From assembly GCA_045603485.1 (NCBI GenBank), contig JAZUMF010000093.1:1-35229 (forward strand): a stretch of 35,229 bases of DNA, read 5' to 3'. Shown here piece by piece: positions 17,160 through 25,560 of this stretch (position 1 is its first letter; each line of letters begins with the position of its first letter). The translations under genes were made by a program, and so were the position numbers. The DNA comes from RGIG5952 sp045603485. GTDB lineage: Bacteria; Verrucomicrobiota; Kiritimatiellia; RFP12; JAAYLN01. Below the pieces are notes generated by a model that saw nothing but the letters and a program-made list of their open reading frames with translations, searched no databases and was not told where the DNA came from.

Positions 17160-18461
17160 TTACATCTCCCCTAACAATTTTTTAGTCTGGTTATCCAGCT
17201 CACGCATCAACTTATCAAAATTTTTAACAATATCATCGATTTTGCGATTTCGCTCACGCTCCATATTTTCTCTGTTAATTTGCGCCATATCTATGCCAAC
17301 AAGTCCGCCCTGCGCACCTAGACCAGAAGCTGCAGCCGGAGCCGCAACAGTTATTGCATTAATCGATGTATGCAATTTGACAGTCTCATCGGCAATTCTC
17401 TTATCGCGAGAGTCAATTACTTTTTGCCTGCGCGCAGCCTCTCTATCCGCAGCCTCTTGCGCCCGACGGGCTTCCTCCGCCGCCGCCTCATTTTTAGCGC
17501 GCACAGTACGAGCATTAACTGCAACGGACGATTTCTCTATGCGTGAGCTTGCCGCACTCGCTCTCTCTCGTAAAACACGCGCATCGTGAGCAGCAACTTG
17601 AGCCTGCCGCTCCATCTCACGCTCACGCTTTTGGCGCTCATATCGCTCTGCTGCAGCATCCATAGCCCCAGTAGCATATCCATAAATATCAGCTCGCCGC
17701 ATAAACCACCAAGGTTTATATTCATTATATATATCAGCGATACGCTCGCGGTTTCCACGAGCAGCAATCGCAATTTGATCCCATAATGAGCTAGCAGCCG
17801 CATTATTACCATCCTTGCCGCCAACGCGTATAATATCACGGACAATTCCACGCAATCCACGACGCTCCTGCTTTTCGTTGTTTGCCGCCTCCTCAGACGC
17901 TTGCAATTGCTGCTCATGCTCAGCGAGCCACCTCCGACCAACACTCATATGCTCCAGCCTTGCAGAAAGACGCTGTATGCCTTCGCCCGTAAAATTAACA
18001 CTCTGCGCCAATTCATCAAAAGTTATCTTATGTTCTGCGAACTCCTTAAGCTTGCGCGATAATTCGTCAGCCGATATTTGCGCTCCATCGGCCGCTGCTT
18101 TTATCGCATTATATAATTCGACGACAAGCCCCGTCGCCTTGATTTTATTCGACACGTCAAGCGCCGACGCGCCCAGTTCACGCGTCGCCTCATCGGCGCC
18201 CTTAATTGCGTTTCTCAGCCAATTAAAAGCATCAATGACGCCACGGATGACAACTACCGGCGCCATAGCTTTTTCCATCGCACTTTTAACTTTATCAAAC
18301 GCCAAGACAACCGATGATACACCACTAGCCATCCGCCGCATAGAGCCGACTACGCTACTTTTGAACTTTTCGGCATCAGACTCAGACTTCCGAAACTCCT
18401 CTTCAAGCTCGCTACTATCCCCGCCAATCTTAACTTTAACGTGACTTTCAGCTGTCGCCAT
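17160..18461 (-). CDS. Short tail tape measure protein
   Basis: Predicted 433 aa. The ATG at 18461 has AGGAGGT seven bases upstream. The N-terminus (HVKVKIGGDSSELEEEFRKSESDAEKF) is the typical start of phage tape measures: a strand of alternating residues followed by a long helix. A hydrophobic segment (AMAPVVVIRGVIDAFNWL, about residues 70-85) and long Arg/Glu/Ala helices (YERQKREREMERQAQVAAHDAR) follow. Tape measures set tail length. At 433 residues this one is much shorter than the usual 700-1500 and implies a short tail. It lies after tube and chaperone genes as expected. Confidence 0.75.
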   Translation of the reverse strand: MATAESHVKVKIGGDSSELEEEFRKSESDAEKFKSSVVGSMRRMASGVSSVVLAFDKVKSAMEKAMAPVVVIRGVIDAFNWLRNAIKGADEATRELGASALDVSNKIKATGLVVELYNAIKAAADGAQISADELSRKLKEFAEHKITFDELAQSVNFTGEGIQRLSARLEHMSVGRRWLAEHEQQLQASEEAANNEKQERRGLRGIVRDIIRVGGKDGNNAAASSLWDQIAIAARGNRERIADIYNEYKPWWFMRRADIYGYATGAMDAAAERYERQKREREMERQAQVAAHDARVLRERASAASSRIEKSSVAVNARTVRAKNEAAAEEARRAQEAADREAARRQKVIDSRDKRIADETVKLHTSINAITVAAPAAASGLGAQGGLVGIDMAQINRENMERERNRKIDDIVKNFDKLMRELDNQTKKLLGEM

Positions 18462-19017
18462 CCTGGACCTCCTCAACCGATTCTAGCTCTGCGCCTGATA
18501 TTTCCTCTGAACAAGACAAAACCCATAACGCCTCAGCAACTGATACATCCCAGATACTCCTTACATTACGATGTAACAACCTCATTACACCGGCGCGCTC
18601 TGCTTGCATTGCAACGCGTATAGCAGCTCCACAACACGGCGCATAAGCGCGTTGGGGTCTTGGCTGATGTGCAGTGTCAACATACACCTCAGGCTTATAC
18701 CACGATTCAGTGAAATACGCAGAGAGAGCAACAGCATCCAACTCAGTCGCTCTACGAGCGCGCCACAGCGCAATAATCGCAAGTAGATATGGGTGGCGCG
18801 AGACAAAATACGCCCACTTAAACGACAATGTACATATACATAGCGCAACACATACGTCATCCCGCGTCGGCTGCTTCAGTGTGCTACCTGCAAACGGGCT
18901 ACCCATTGCCTCCAAAATTCGCCAATGTCCCAATGTTAATTGCCGGAGTTTTACTCCGGCAATAGTCGGTGATGACGAATACCATACCGCAATATGCTGT
19001 ATATGTTCTGAGCGCAT
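18448..19017 (-). CDS. Putative tail assembly chaperone
   Basis: Predicted 189 aa. The ATG at 19017 is chosen because GGAG lies 11 bases upstream, close to the stop of the tube-like gene; two earlier in-frame starts lack ribosome sites. Residues about 20-40 (VKLRQLTLGHWRILEAMGSPF) have the pattern of phage tail-assembly proteins encoded between tube and tape measure: a 'L-R-x-L-T-L-G-H' strand-helix segment. The rest is helical. No programmed frameshift site was found, so the two-product arrangement of lambda G/GT is not evident here. Confidence 0.5.
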   Translation of the reverse strand: MRSEHIQHIAVWYSSSPTIAGVKLRQLTLGHWRILEAMGSPFAGSTLKQPTRDDVCVALCICTLSFKWAYFVSRHPYLLAIIALWRARRATELDAVALSAYFTESWYKPEVYVDTAHQPRPQRAYAPCCGAAIRVAMQAERAGVMRLLHRNVRSIWDVSVAEALWVLSCSEEISGAELESVEEVQDGDS

Positions 19018-19021
19018 ACAG

Positions 19022-19366
19022 CTACGAACTCCACTGCGCATCAACCGGCTTATACACAGTCATGCTAATACGTGCCGCCTTAGATGTGCGACGGACAGAC
19101 ACAGCCTCAATGAGCATTGCCTCGCCAGCGAGAGTGACAGTATCACCCTTAACAGGCTCCTGCTGCCCATTAAGCAAGGTGCCCTCCAGCGAGAACCGCT
19201 TACCTTGATTTGATATAAGCGCCACGACATCTGACGCCGCTTCGTCTTTGATGTATTCAATATCAGCGCTATCGTCTTGATTCTCAGTCTCTCGCCACAT
19301 ATAGGCGATTGTGCCAGTGGAGAAACCAACAGCGACCTTTTGCGCGCCTTTTTGTTCAACTCCCAT
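19022..19366 (-). CDS. Putative tail tube protein (small)
   Basis: Predicted 114 aa; AGGAGGT four bases before the ATG. All-beta pattern with KRFSLEGTLLNGQQEPVKGDTVTLAG and a final SMTVYKPVD strand, compatible with a tube or hub fold. Its place between the tail terminator and tail chaperone is that of the major tail protein, though it is short for one. The call rests mainly on gene order. Confidence 0.5.
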   Translation of the reverse strand: MGVEQKGAQKVAVGFSTGTIAYMWRETENQDDSADIEYIKDEAASDVVALISNQGKRFSLEGTLLNGQQEPVKGDTVTLAGEAMLIEAVSVRRTSKAARISMTVYKPVDAQWSS

Positions 19367-19382
19367 AATAACCTCCTAATAA

Positions 19383-19799
19383 TTAGAAATTAAGAAAAAG
19401 ATTGCCCGAAAAACCTGATATATACCGCATCCCGTCTGACATTGGCTCCGATTCGGCATCATGCGTAACAACGCAATCACCAAAACGCGAAGACCACGCA
19501 TCACGGACATCATCGAGGATACCCTCGAGGATTCCGCGCGCCTCGGTAAGAGCGTGGAGGCCCTGTCCGTCGTATGGCTGCTCGATAGAGATAGTCCACT
19601 CGATATCGCCTGCACGGACAATGCCATCCTCATCATGGATAACATCCACCGCGTTGCAGGTAACAACGAGCTCAGGCCCCTCGGATGGGCTATCGTCCCA
19701 CGACCGCATCACCTTCCAATTTATAAGAGTTGGAGAGACCGCGACCTGTGCCTCAAGCCAATTAATAAGCAGACTTTCGATGTTATCTACGATGGTCAT
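19383..19799 (-). CDS. Putative tail terminator (gpU-like)
   Basis: Predicted 138 aa; AGGAG seven bases before the ATG. Starts with a helix (NIESLLINWLEAQ), then strands including PELVVTCNAVDVIHDEDG, a central helix (TEARGILEGILDDVRD) and a final beta segment (MRYISGFSGNLFLNF). This alpha/beta plan and the place after the gp10-like gene fit the tail terminator that caps the tube. The family is not certain from sequence alone. Confidence 0.55.
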   Translation of the reverse strand: MTIVDNIESLLINWLEAQVAVSPTLINWKVMRSWDDSPSEGPELVVTCNAVDVIHDEDGIVRAGDIEWTISIEQPYDGQGLHALTEARGILEGILDDVRDAWSSRFGDCVVTHDAESEPMSDGMRYISGFSGNLFLNF

Positions 19800-19808
19800 A
19801 GCATTTCT

Positions 19809-19866
19809 CCTAGGTAATAGGTTAGAGGTAATAGGTAATAAGTAACCTCTTACCTTTTACCTTACC
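19809..19866. repeat. Heptanucleotide repeat array, copy 1
   Basis: CCTAGGTAATAGGTTAGAGG followed by more aggtaat-type heptads, then acct-type heptads on the opposite strand, making an imperfect palindrome. It fills the space between the stop codon of the gp10-like gene (TAA at 19862-19864 lies inside it) and the ribosome site of the next gene. The first about 38 bases match copy 2 (20870-20949) with one difference. Confidence 0.9.
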
Positions 19867-20527
19867 CTGATATCCTCCTTGCGCGACTAATGAGAGCTGC
19901 TGCATGTTGCTGATTTGCAGAGCGAAAACCAGCCTTACGCGCAGCATTATCTAGAGCTCTTGAGGTATAACGAGCTGTATCATCAGCCTCAAGTTTACAA
20001 GCGCGATCAATAATAGTTTTAAGCCTACGAGAGAGACGAGAATCGTCTCTCGGCCGCAACGCTCGGGTAATACTTCGAAGATACCTAATCGCAGAGCTCG
20101 CCTCGACTGAAATAAATTTCCCTCGACGGCTAGCCTCCGCGCTGCCCCTAATACGCCTACCTTGCTTAACACTACCACGCGCCTTAGCCGCTTTTCCAAC
20201 GGCTGCAATCATGGCACGCCCAAAATTACGAGATTTGCGACGCTGTGCTCGCTCCTCTCGAGCTAGTTTTGTAAGAGAGCCCACATAACTCTGCTTATTA
20301 GCGAGCCATTGGACGAGTCGCCAGTCTCCGCCACTACCTTTGCCCGACGGGAAGTCAGGCAACTGAGCCACCGGCAGCTCTTGTCGAGCAAGCTTCGAGG
20401 CACGCCCGGCGACAAAGGCTAGCTTGCGCCAGTACGCATCCTCGAGCTCAATGTTTTTGACTACTGCATAAGCGGCAATAGCACGCTCAAGCTCAGAGTT
20501 TTCGACCTCTACATTGAGCGCTATCAT
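19862..20527 (-). CDS. HK97 gp10-like / minor tail (neck) protein
   Basis: Predicted 221 aa; GGAGGT just before the ATG, whose ATGA overlaps the preceding stop. Long basic helices rich in Arg, Lys and Ala (AREERAQRRKSRNFGRAMIAAVGKAAKARG) and a first strand-helix (NVEVENSELERAIAAYAVVKNIELEDA) resemble head-tail connector proteins of the HK97 gp10 / lambda Z type, which join neck and tail. It is larger than gp10 itself (usually 100-150 aa). Its stop codon lies in a heptanucleotide repeat. Confidence 0.5.
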   Translation of the reverse strand: MIALNVEVENSELERAIAAYAVVKNIELEDAYWRKLAFVAGRASKLARQELPVAQLPDFPSGKGSGGDWRLVQWLANKQSYVGSLTKLAREERAQRRKSRNFGRAMIAAVGKAAKARGSVKQGRRIRGSAEASRRGKFISVEASSAIRYLRSITRALRPRDDSRLSRRLKTIIDRACKLEADDTARYTSRALDNAARKAGFRSANQQHAAALISRARRISG

Positions 20528-20859
20528 ACCACCTCCGCAATTACATCGAGAGCAACATCGCCTGGCACAGACCTAACAGATACAATGCGATACGTTTGTT
20601 TGTTTCCCGTGACAATTATGGCGTCGCCGACTGCCGGCCGCCATAAGCAGTCAGTCATAGCAAGCGTTATAGAGATAGAGTCACTGACATCGACGCCGGC
20701 CGCTCCGGCACGTATAGACATACTTGATGCGCCTGTATCGGAGATTGCCGCTGGCGCAGTAAATGTCTGCTTACCTACACGACGCACAGTCACGCTCTGT
20801 GGCATATCACAGAACAAAGACTGCAAGTCTGAGTTAAGCGCATCTATCGTCAGCGGCAT
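20524..20859 (-). CDS. Head-tail adaptor / stopper-like protein
   Basis: Predicted 111 aa; AGGAGGT six bases before the ATG, formed partly by the adjacent CCTAGG repeat border. Starts with a helix (TIDALNSDLQSLFCDMPQSVTVRR) and continues as a small beta barrel (WRPAVGDAIIVTGNKQTYRIVSVRSV). That is the plan of head-tail joining proteins (lambda FII / phage_H_T_join type). Position between capsid and gp10-like genes agrees. Confidence 0.6.
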   Translation of the reverse strand: MPLTIDALNSDLQSLFCDMPQSVTVRRVGKQTFTAPAAISDTGASSMSIRAGAAGVDVSDSISITLAMTDCLWRPAVGDAIIVTGNKQTYRIVSVRSVPGDVALDVIAEVV

Positions 20860-20869
20860 ATATCAACCT

Positions 20870-20949
20870 CCTAGGTAATAGGTTAGAGGTAAGAGGTAAT
20901 AAGTAGTTACCTATTACCTTTTACCTGTTACCTGTTACCTTTGCCTAGG
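20870..20949. repeat. Heptanucleotide repeat array, copy 2 (palindromic)
   Basis: An 80-base imperfect palindrome bounded by CCTAGG at 20870-20875 and 20944-20949. The left arm holds aggtaat / aggttag heptads and the right arm holds ttacct-type heptads. It fills the gap between the capsid gene and the adaptor gene. The capsid stop codon TAG is part of the right CCTAGG. Confidence 0.9.
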
Positions 20950-21853
20950 CACCAGCATTGGCAGCAGCTGCGACGACGCGGACGGCGGCATCGAGCGCCT
21001 TAGCAGCGCCGTAAATGGCGGCGATTTCGCACTGAACCTTACCGCCAGAGGAAACGGCCTCGGTGTACTGGAGAGAGAGACCTGACTCGGGCTCTGTGAT
21101 TATGCGGCGATAGGTGACATCGCCGTCGCCTGATGTAATGAGCTGCTCTGGAGCACCTGCAACGACCGCAAGAGCGCCCTGACCGATGACAGCAGCTGGA
21201 AGCGCTGACGGCATGTCGACATACTCGTAAGCTTGGTAGCCGACAACACCGCCAGGGATTTTGCCATCAGCAATGCTGTTGCGATTATCAGCAATAGCAA
21301 GCGCCAATACAACCTGCTGGAGAGTGATAAGACGGCTTGCAACGGTAGAGTTGCACAAAAATGCGCCAGACATATGTTTGAGCTTGCCCTTTGCCACTGC
21401 GCGAATACTTGCCAAATCATCGGCAGTAAACGCAGCGGGATTGACTGTGACCTCAGTAGCAAAATTGGTAGAGGTAACGAGCCCCAAAGCGCCGTCGACG
21501 ATAGTCGCAGCGACGGCCTTGGTAGCCTCTGCAACCTGAGCGCCCCACCAAGAGCCCATCATGCGCTTGCTGATAAGACCTTCGATGGCCTCAAAACCCG
21601 CGCCTTTGAAATTGCTCGCGGTGACATTAGCGGGCGCTAGAGAGCCACTAGCGGTGACGAGAGTGCCAGGGGTCTTGTTACCTACGGTCAAAGCGCCCAT
21701 AATAGGGACTTTGTAGGAGTTGCCCTGGACAAGTCCCTCAGGATGGTCGAGCTGCGTGGAAAACGCTGAAAGCATCGGCAAAACAGCCTGAATTGAGCCG
21801 ATGATTTTATCGTCAATCTGTGCCTCGGAAAGGCCAGTAAAAGAAGTAGCCAT
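20945..21853 (-). CDS. Major capsid protein (HK97 fold)
   Basis: Predicted 302 aa; AGGATT before the ATG. The sequence has the alternating Ala/Gly/Val-rich pattern of HK97-fold capsids, with KVPIMGALTVGNKTPGTL in the E-loop/N-arm zone, a spine-helix region (DDLASIRAVAKGKLKHMSGAFLCN: 'layer of a template strand'), and a P-domain loop DMPSALPAAVIGQGALAVV. No long N-terminal delta domain is present; the preceding gene supplies a separate scaffold-like protein. Gene order portal, protease, scaffold, capsid supports it. Confidence 0.75.
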   Translation of the reverse strand: MATSFTGLSEAQIDDKIIGSIQAVLPMLSAFSTQLDHPEGLVQGNSYKVPIMGALTVGNKTPGTLVTASGSLAPANVTASNFKGAGFEAIEGLISKRMMGSWWGAQVAEATKAVAATIVDGALGLVTSTNFATEVTVNPAAFTADDLASIRAVAKGKLKHMSGAFLCNSTVASRLITLQQVVLALAIADNRNSIADGKIPGGVVGYQAYEYVDMPSALPAAVIGQGALAVVAGAPEQLITSGDGDVTYRRIITEPESGLSLQYTEAVSSGGKVQCEIAAIYGAAKALDAAVRVVAAAANAGA

Positions 21854-21883
21854 AGCAATAATCCTTTATAGTTAAGTTAGAAG

Positions 21884-22399
21884 TTAAAGGCCCAATTCAA
21901 CCGCATGAGCCTTGCGGAATGCTGCGCGCTCGCGTGCATCGGTGATTTTGGCATATGCAGCATTGGCCTGATCACGCGTCATTTTAGAGCCACCCTCTGC
22001 AGTATCTGCACATGGGACATCTGATGCCTGCATCGATGCTGCAGCAAACGATGGATCACTTGAGATCATAGTGAGCTGACGCTCCATAGACGCGAGCTTA
22101 CGCTGCATGGTATTAATGCGCTTACGCAAAGCTTTCTGCGCGACACCAGGCGGCACCTCGTCGTCTTCTTTATCATCCTCACTAACATCATCAGCCGGAG
22201 CCTCCTCAACAGGAGCAACATCCTCGGAATTTGTTTCTTCAGCCGGAGCCTCTGGAGCACCCTCCTCAACGGGCTTATCCTCAGTCTCCGGAGCCTCCTC
22301 CTCAACGGGCTTATTTTCTTTTTTCTCTTCGACCTCAGCACGGAGATCAGCGAGACTTTGCGACATAGCAGCAATCTGCTTTTGCAATGATACTTGCAT
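21884..22399 (-). CDS. Acidic scaffold-like / capsid assembly protein
   Basis: Predicted 171 aa; AGGAG seven bases before the ATG. An N-terminal coil (LQKQIAAMSQSLADLRAEVEEKKE) is followed by about 55 residues almost entirely Glu, Asp, Pro and Ala, then a second coil (ALRKRINTMQRKLASMERQL) and a C-terminal helical piece (KMTRDQANAAYAKITDARER). Separate coiled-coil scaffolds with acidic linkers often lie between protease and capsid genes and are digested by the S49 protease. No sequence family is assigned; the function is inferred. Confidence 0.6.
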   Translation of the reverse strand: MQVSLQKQIAAMSQSLADLRAEVEEKKENKPVEEEAPETEDKPVEEGAPEAPAEETNSEDVAPVEEAPADDVSEDDKEDDEVPPGVAQKALRKRINTMQRKLASMERQLTMISSDPSFAAASMQASDVPCADTAEGGSKMTRDQANAAYAKITDARERAAFRKAHAVELGL

Positions 22400-22412
22400 T
22401 TTTATACTCCTA

Positions 22413-23222
22413 TTAGAGAGATTTAGCGAGCTCGATGGCGTCAGCCATAGAGCCGACCTGATCTGCTAATCCCTGCGTTACGGCCTCAGATCCGACGAAC
22501 ACACGCCCGTCCAGAATCTCAGGCGAAATCAACGGCCTAGCCTCAAGGACTGTGGCCTTAAAAATCTCAGCTAATGTATCGATATTGCGTTGCATATCCG
22601 CGCGCTGGTCCTCTGATAGACTTGTACCTGGCACCCCAGCACCCTTATATGCACCACTAGTAATAACATCGACTCTGCGGCCCGACCTATCATATGCAAC
22701 TGATTCGTCAAGATAGGCGCAATAGACACCAATTGAGCCCAGCTCGGCCGTTTGACTGCATACGATTGCAGTCGCCTGTGAGCATATCCAATATGCGGCG
22801 CTGGCACACATTTCATCACAAAAAACAACAGTCGGTTTAGTAAGCTTGCGGACAGCATCAGCACACGCCGCAACACCTGCAACAGAGCCGCCTGGCGAAG
22901 CGACATCGAGGACTATCGCCTGTACAGTACTATCAGCGTCAGCATCTTGCAAGAGCCTTGCGACGCGCTCAACATCTACGCCGCCACAGGCCATATCGAT
23001 ATCCGATAGCCGACGGCCGCAAATGCCGTACATAGGCACAATCGCCACGCCATCGACAATCTTAAACGCGGGCTTATCATCGGTACTATCCGCATCCAAT
23101 CGCGCCTTTGCGCCATTTACTATCGCGGACGACAGTTGCTCGTCTACAACGGCAAAAACGCGCGGCAATATTGCAACGGGTTGAGCGCGTAACATTTGAG
23201 CAACCCTATACAGTCTGTGCAT
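22413..23222 (-). CDS. Prohead maturation protease, S49 (SppA/ClpP-like) family
   Basis: Predicted 269 aa. The ATG at 23222 has GGAGG nine bases upstream; two earlier in-frame starts lie on top of that ribosome site. It overlaps the portal gene end by 17 bases. Signature segments are present: ASPGG (109-113), Ser141 in MCASAAYW as nucleophile, ELGSIGVY (160-167) and Lys193 in GAYKGAG as general base, the Ser-Lys dyad of S49 phage proteases (lambda C type). It should cleave scaffold and portal tails during head maturation. Confidence 0.9.
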   Translation of the reverse strand: MHRLYRVAQMLRAQPVAILPRVFAVVDEQLSSAIVNGAKARLDADSTDDKPAFKIVDGVAIVPMYGICGRRLSDIDMACGGVDVERVARLLQDADADSTVQAIVLDVASPGGSVAGVAACADAVRKLTKPTVVFCDEMCASAAYWICSQATAIVCSQTAELGSIGVYCAYLDESVAYDRSGRRVDVITSGAYKGAGVPGTSLSEDQRADMQRNIDTLAEIFKATVLEARPLISPEILDGRVFVGSEAVTQGLADQVGSMADAIELAKSL

Positions 23223-24603
23223 CTTCTTCATCCTCCACAATCGCTATAGGCTTCTGTCCCGGTATCTGGTTATCACTAAGCGCTGCAACACTCACGCCAG
23301 TACGCTCGGCAACATCGATAACTAGCTTAAGATCGCGAGCTTTGCGCTCGAGCGTCTCCTCGAGATCGCGACCGCGAGCAGCTGCAACATCTGATAATGT
23401 CGTTACGCCAAGGCGAAGCTCTTCTTGCTCACTCTGTATCGCGCTTTGCGGGTCAATCCAGTCGAGAGCTGGGCGGGTCCACTCCCAACGGTCCCACTCA
23501 CTACGACTGTCTGCATCAACCGGAGCAGGAGGCAGATCTCCATCACCGATTGCCTTAGCGATTCTCCATGCAATCACGCGCTGCATATAAGGCCACAACC
23601 AATCCTGCCAGGAGCGAATAGTTTTACCAGCTTGTAAAAGAGCCGTCCTAGAGGCGCTAAAATTGCTACCAGCAAAGTACATGAGCAAAAATTCGTATGG
23701 TAAGCGCAATGCCATGCTAATCAACTGTACATTAATTTGGACAAATGGCGCATATTCGCCACCTGGACTGTTATTTTGGAATGATTGCAAAGACTGTCCC
23801 TGTTCCAATTCGAAAATGCTACCATCTTTAAACTCAGCCAAACTGCGAGTGCCGCCGGCGCTACGATTATTGCGACCTTTAAGCTGGCCACCACCACTCA
23901 ATACCCAAGCATTTAGTGCCCCCATCTTGTATTTTTTTAGATTAGCGGCATTAATTTCGCCAATGTCAGCCATCGTATTAGCGACCGTTGCCAATTCTGG
24001 CCAACCTCGAACTTGATCAGGCCTCGTCCGCCACGCTACATGGATAGCATCTCTAATAATAGTACGAGATGGATTACTGCCAATCAGTCCATTATCATCA
24101 CGGTTGGCAATGCTCCACTGCGTCACACGGCCATACTTATCAAGCTTGTATGCCTGTTTCTCTCCAACTTCCGGCCTCAGCCTCTCTGCCTCAACGAGCG
24201 TCAAAGTACCATCGGTAGCAGGCACTAGCAATAATTCGCCATCAAAGAGCCGCGCATTGACGCACTGCGCAAATATCCCTCCCAAATCGAAGCGACCATC
24301 GGTAGAGGCGCTTAACGCCCAACGCCTGAAGAACTTCTCAGCTTTACGATTCCATTCTGCATTGGAAGTCCTTGCCTGAAACACTAATCTGCTTCCAAGA
24401 ACATTATCAATCATCGCTTTCATCACACCGCTTGCGACCGGGTTATTACGCCGCAGGTCATGCGTACGAGCTAAGACCATATCTCGGTCATCCTGTGGGA
24501 GAATGTGATCCTCAGATCCTAGATCGAGGCGGCCCAAAACTCTCAACGAGGCACGAGCTGTTGTTTCCAGTGCACTATCAAAAAACGACCTGATCCAGCT
24601 CAT
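23206..24603 (-). CDS. Portal protein, lambda family
   Basis: Predicted 465 aa; the ATG overlaps the preceding stop in a TAATG and follows a G-rich ribosome site. It matches lambda-type portals: ARTHDLRRNNPVASGVMKAMIDNVLGSRL near the start, a central VEAERLRP segment, DAIHVAWRTRPDQVRGWP, and NFSASRTALLQAGKTIRSWQDWL, the conserved stem region. Twelve copies form the DNA gateway and terminase dock at one head vertex. Length is normal for the family. Confidence 0.93.
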   Translation of the reverse strand: MSWIRSFFDSALETTARASLRVLGRLDLGSEDHILPQDDRDMVLARTHDLRRNNPVASGVMKAMIDNVLGSRLVFQARTSNAEWNRKAEKFFRRWALSASTDGRFDLGGIFAQCVNARLFDGELLLVPATDGTLTLVEAERLRPEVGEKQAYKLDKYGRVTQWSIANRDDNGLIGSNPSRTIIRDAIHVAWRTRPDQVRGWPELATVANTMADIGEINAANLKKYKMGALNAWVLSGGGQLKGRNNRSAGGTRSLAEFKDGSIFELEQGQSLQSFQNNSPGGEYAPFVQINVQLISMALRLPYEFLLMYFAGSNFSASRTALLQAGKTIRSWQDWLWPYMQRVIAWRIAKAIGDGDLPPAPVDADSRSEWDRWEWTRPALDWIDPQSAIQSEQEELRLGVTTLSDVAAARGRDLEETLERKARDLKLVIDVAERTGVSVAALSDNQIPGQKPIAIVEDEEDAQTV

Positions 24604-24929
24604 TAGAACGCCCCCCGGAGATCTGCGGACAATACGCCGCCGCCCACACCATAGAGCTCAGCAAGAATTGTACGCTCAAGCTCCTCTTTACGATGCTGTA
24701 TATTAATAATGTCTGATTTCGTTACAGAGCGACCACCGATAGAGTAAGACAATACCGACGCAGCACCTGCAGCACCGGCACAGTCTTTTGCGACTAATGC
24801 CCATTCTGCAATCAATGCTCTCACAGTCAACCGATGATATACATCGGAAAGCTTAGCCGCATCCGCTAGCCACAGCTCCGCCTGCTCATCTATGCTCTGT
24901 TCTATTATTTGTCGATAGTCCTTCCCCAT
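24603..24929 (-). CDS. gpW-like head-tail joining protein
   Basis: Predicted 108 aa from the ATG at 24929 (no strong ribosome site; the frame is open further upstream, so the start is uncertain). An N-terminal helix (YRQIIEQSIDEQAELWLADAAKL) and the end segment GGRSVTKSDIINIQHRKEELERTI resemble gpW-type proteins, whose 'R-S-V-T-x-x-x-x-x-x-L' segment precedes a last helix. Location between terminase block and portal is exactly that of lambda W. Confidence 0.6.
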   Translation of the reverse strand: MGKDYRQIIEQSIDEQAELWLADAAKLSDVYHRLTVRALIAEWALVAKDCAGAAGAASVLSYSIGGRSVTKSDIINIQHRKEELERTILAELYGVGGGVLSADLRGAF

Positions 24930-24966
24930 AACAGGGGACAAATATACACTTATTTTATTTATGCGT

Positions 24967-24996
24967 AAAAAAACGCAGTCAAGAGTTAAGTTTTCA
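24967..24996 (-). promoter_or_regulatory. Shared phage intergenic motif, copy 2
   Basis: On the - strand: ACTTAACTCTTGACTGCG, then TTTTTT. It contains TTGACT, a possible -35, with TAAAAT 18 bases on, and a TGCGT/ACGCA inverted repeat around the T-run. It overlaps the stop codon of the preceding gene (24986-24988) and precedes the head gene block. Confidence 0.45.
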
Positions 24997-25360
24997 TATT
25001 TCTTTTCATATTTCGGTTGATATGATAATACAGATCCATCATTTCTTGTCTTAACTCGACTGGGCAACCGAAAAACGCTTGATAATCTGTTTGTACTCGG
25101 ACTTTGCCGCCTTTGCGGACATTGAATCGCAGAGTTATGCGCCATAAGTGGCGATACCCATCTTCTTCCGATGGGTAGCCTTCAATTATGCTATCTCCGG
25201 TCAATTTTGCTATAACTGCGCGGGCAAAATTAGCGTCGCGGACAGCTAACTCATCATCTGCTCGTTGATTGGCGTAGAGATACACGCGCCTGCCGGACGC
25301 ACAGGGCGTATCCTGCATACAGACGCACGCGCCAATGTCAATTACTGCTCCGGGACTCAT
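24986..25360 (-). CDS. Unknown phage protein
   Basis: Predicted 124 aa; GGAGGAT before the ATG, which overlaps the previous gene by 23 bases. Residues ELAVRDANFARAVIAKLTGDSIIEG and HLWRITLRFNVRKGGKVRVQ form a helix and two strands; the C-terminus is basic (YYHINRNMKRNMKT). Cys13, Cys15 and Cys20 lie near the start. No family is recognised. Part of its 5' third is repeated in DNA 300 bases upstream (25541-25579). Confidence 0.6.
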   Translation of the reverse strand: MSPGAVIDIGACVCMQDTPCASGRRVYLYANQRADDELAVRDANFARAVIAKLTGDSIIEGYPSEEDGYRHLWRITLRFNVRKGGKVRVQTDYQAFFGCPVELRQEMMDLYYHINRNMKRNMKT

Positions 25361-25502
25361 TTTTTTTATCCTCCAGATATTCTATGTAGCTTAATACCGC
25401 CGGACCTTTTATGTGAGACCATAGCGCAGAGAGCATTATTATTAACACGAATGCAATTATTATGCCGGCTAATTCATCTAGTTGTTTGTTTTTGTTTTGC
25501 AT
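25338..25502 (-). CDS. Small single-span membrane protein
   Basis: Predicted 54 aa. The ATG at 25502 has AGGA eight bases upstream; the longer open frame to 25556 lacks a ribosome site. One transmembrane helix (residues about 11-28, LAGIIIAFVLIIMLSALW) lies between a Lys-rich N-terminus and a charged C-terminus (YLEDKKNESRSSN). Small proteins of this form include holin-like and superinfection-exclusion proteins; nothing here decides between them. An operator-like palindrome lies 21-34 bases upstream. Confidence 0.65.
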   Translation of the reverse strand: MQNKNKQLDELAGIIIAFVLIIMLSALWSHIKGPAVLSYIEYLEDKKNESRSSN

Positions 25503-25522
25503 GTTTTTTATCCTAATACTAG

Positions 25523-25536
25523 AGGTGTAAACGCCT
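25523..25536. promoter_or_regulatory. Operator-like palindrome, diverged copy
   Basis: AGGTGTAAACGCCT differs by one base from the AGGTGTAAACACCT at 33860-33873. It lies just upstream of the 54-aa membrane gene and could bring that gene under the same control as the right-end genes. Confidence 0.35.
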
Positions 25537-25560
25537 TTAACTTCGCGGTCAGCCAACTCA

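Noticed and set aside
18448..19017. Programmed frameshift between tail chaperone and tape measure, as in lambda G/GT
   Set aside because: No slippery heptamer with an extended second frame was found; the gene ends with its own stop and the next gene has a strong ribosome site.
20870..20949. Repeat array considered as a CRISPR or as phage replication iterons
   Set aside because: The units are seven bases with no unique spacers, so it is not a CRISPR. Iterons are normally near the replication initiator, whereas these sit between structural genes and at stop codons.
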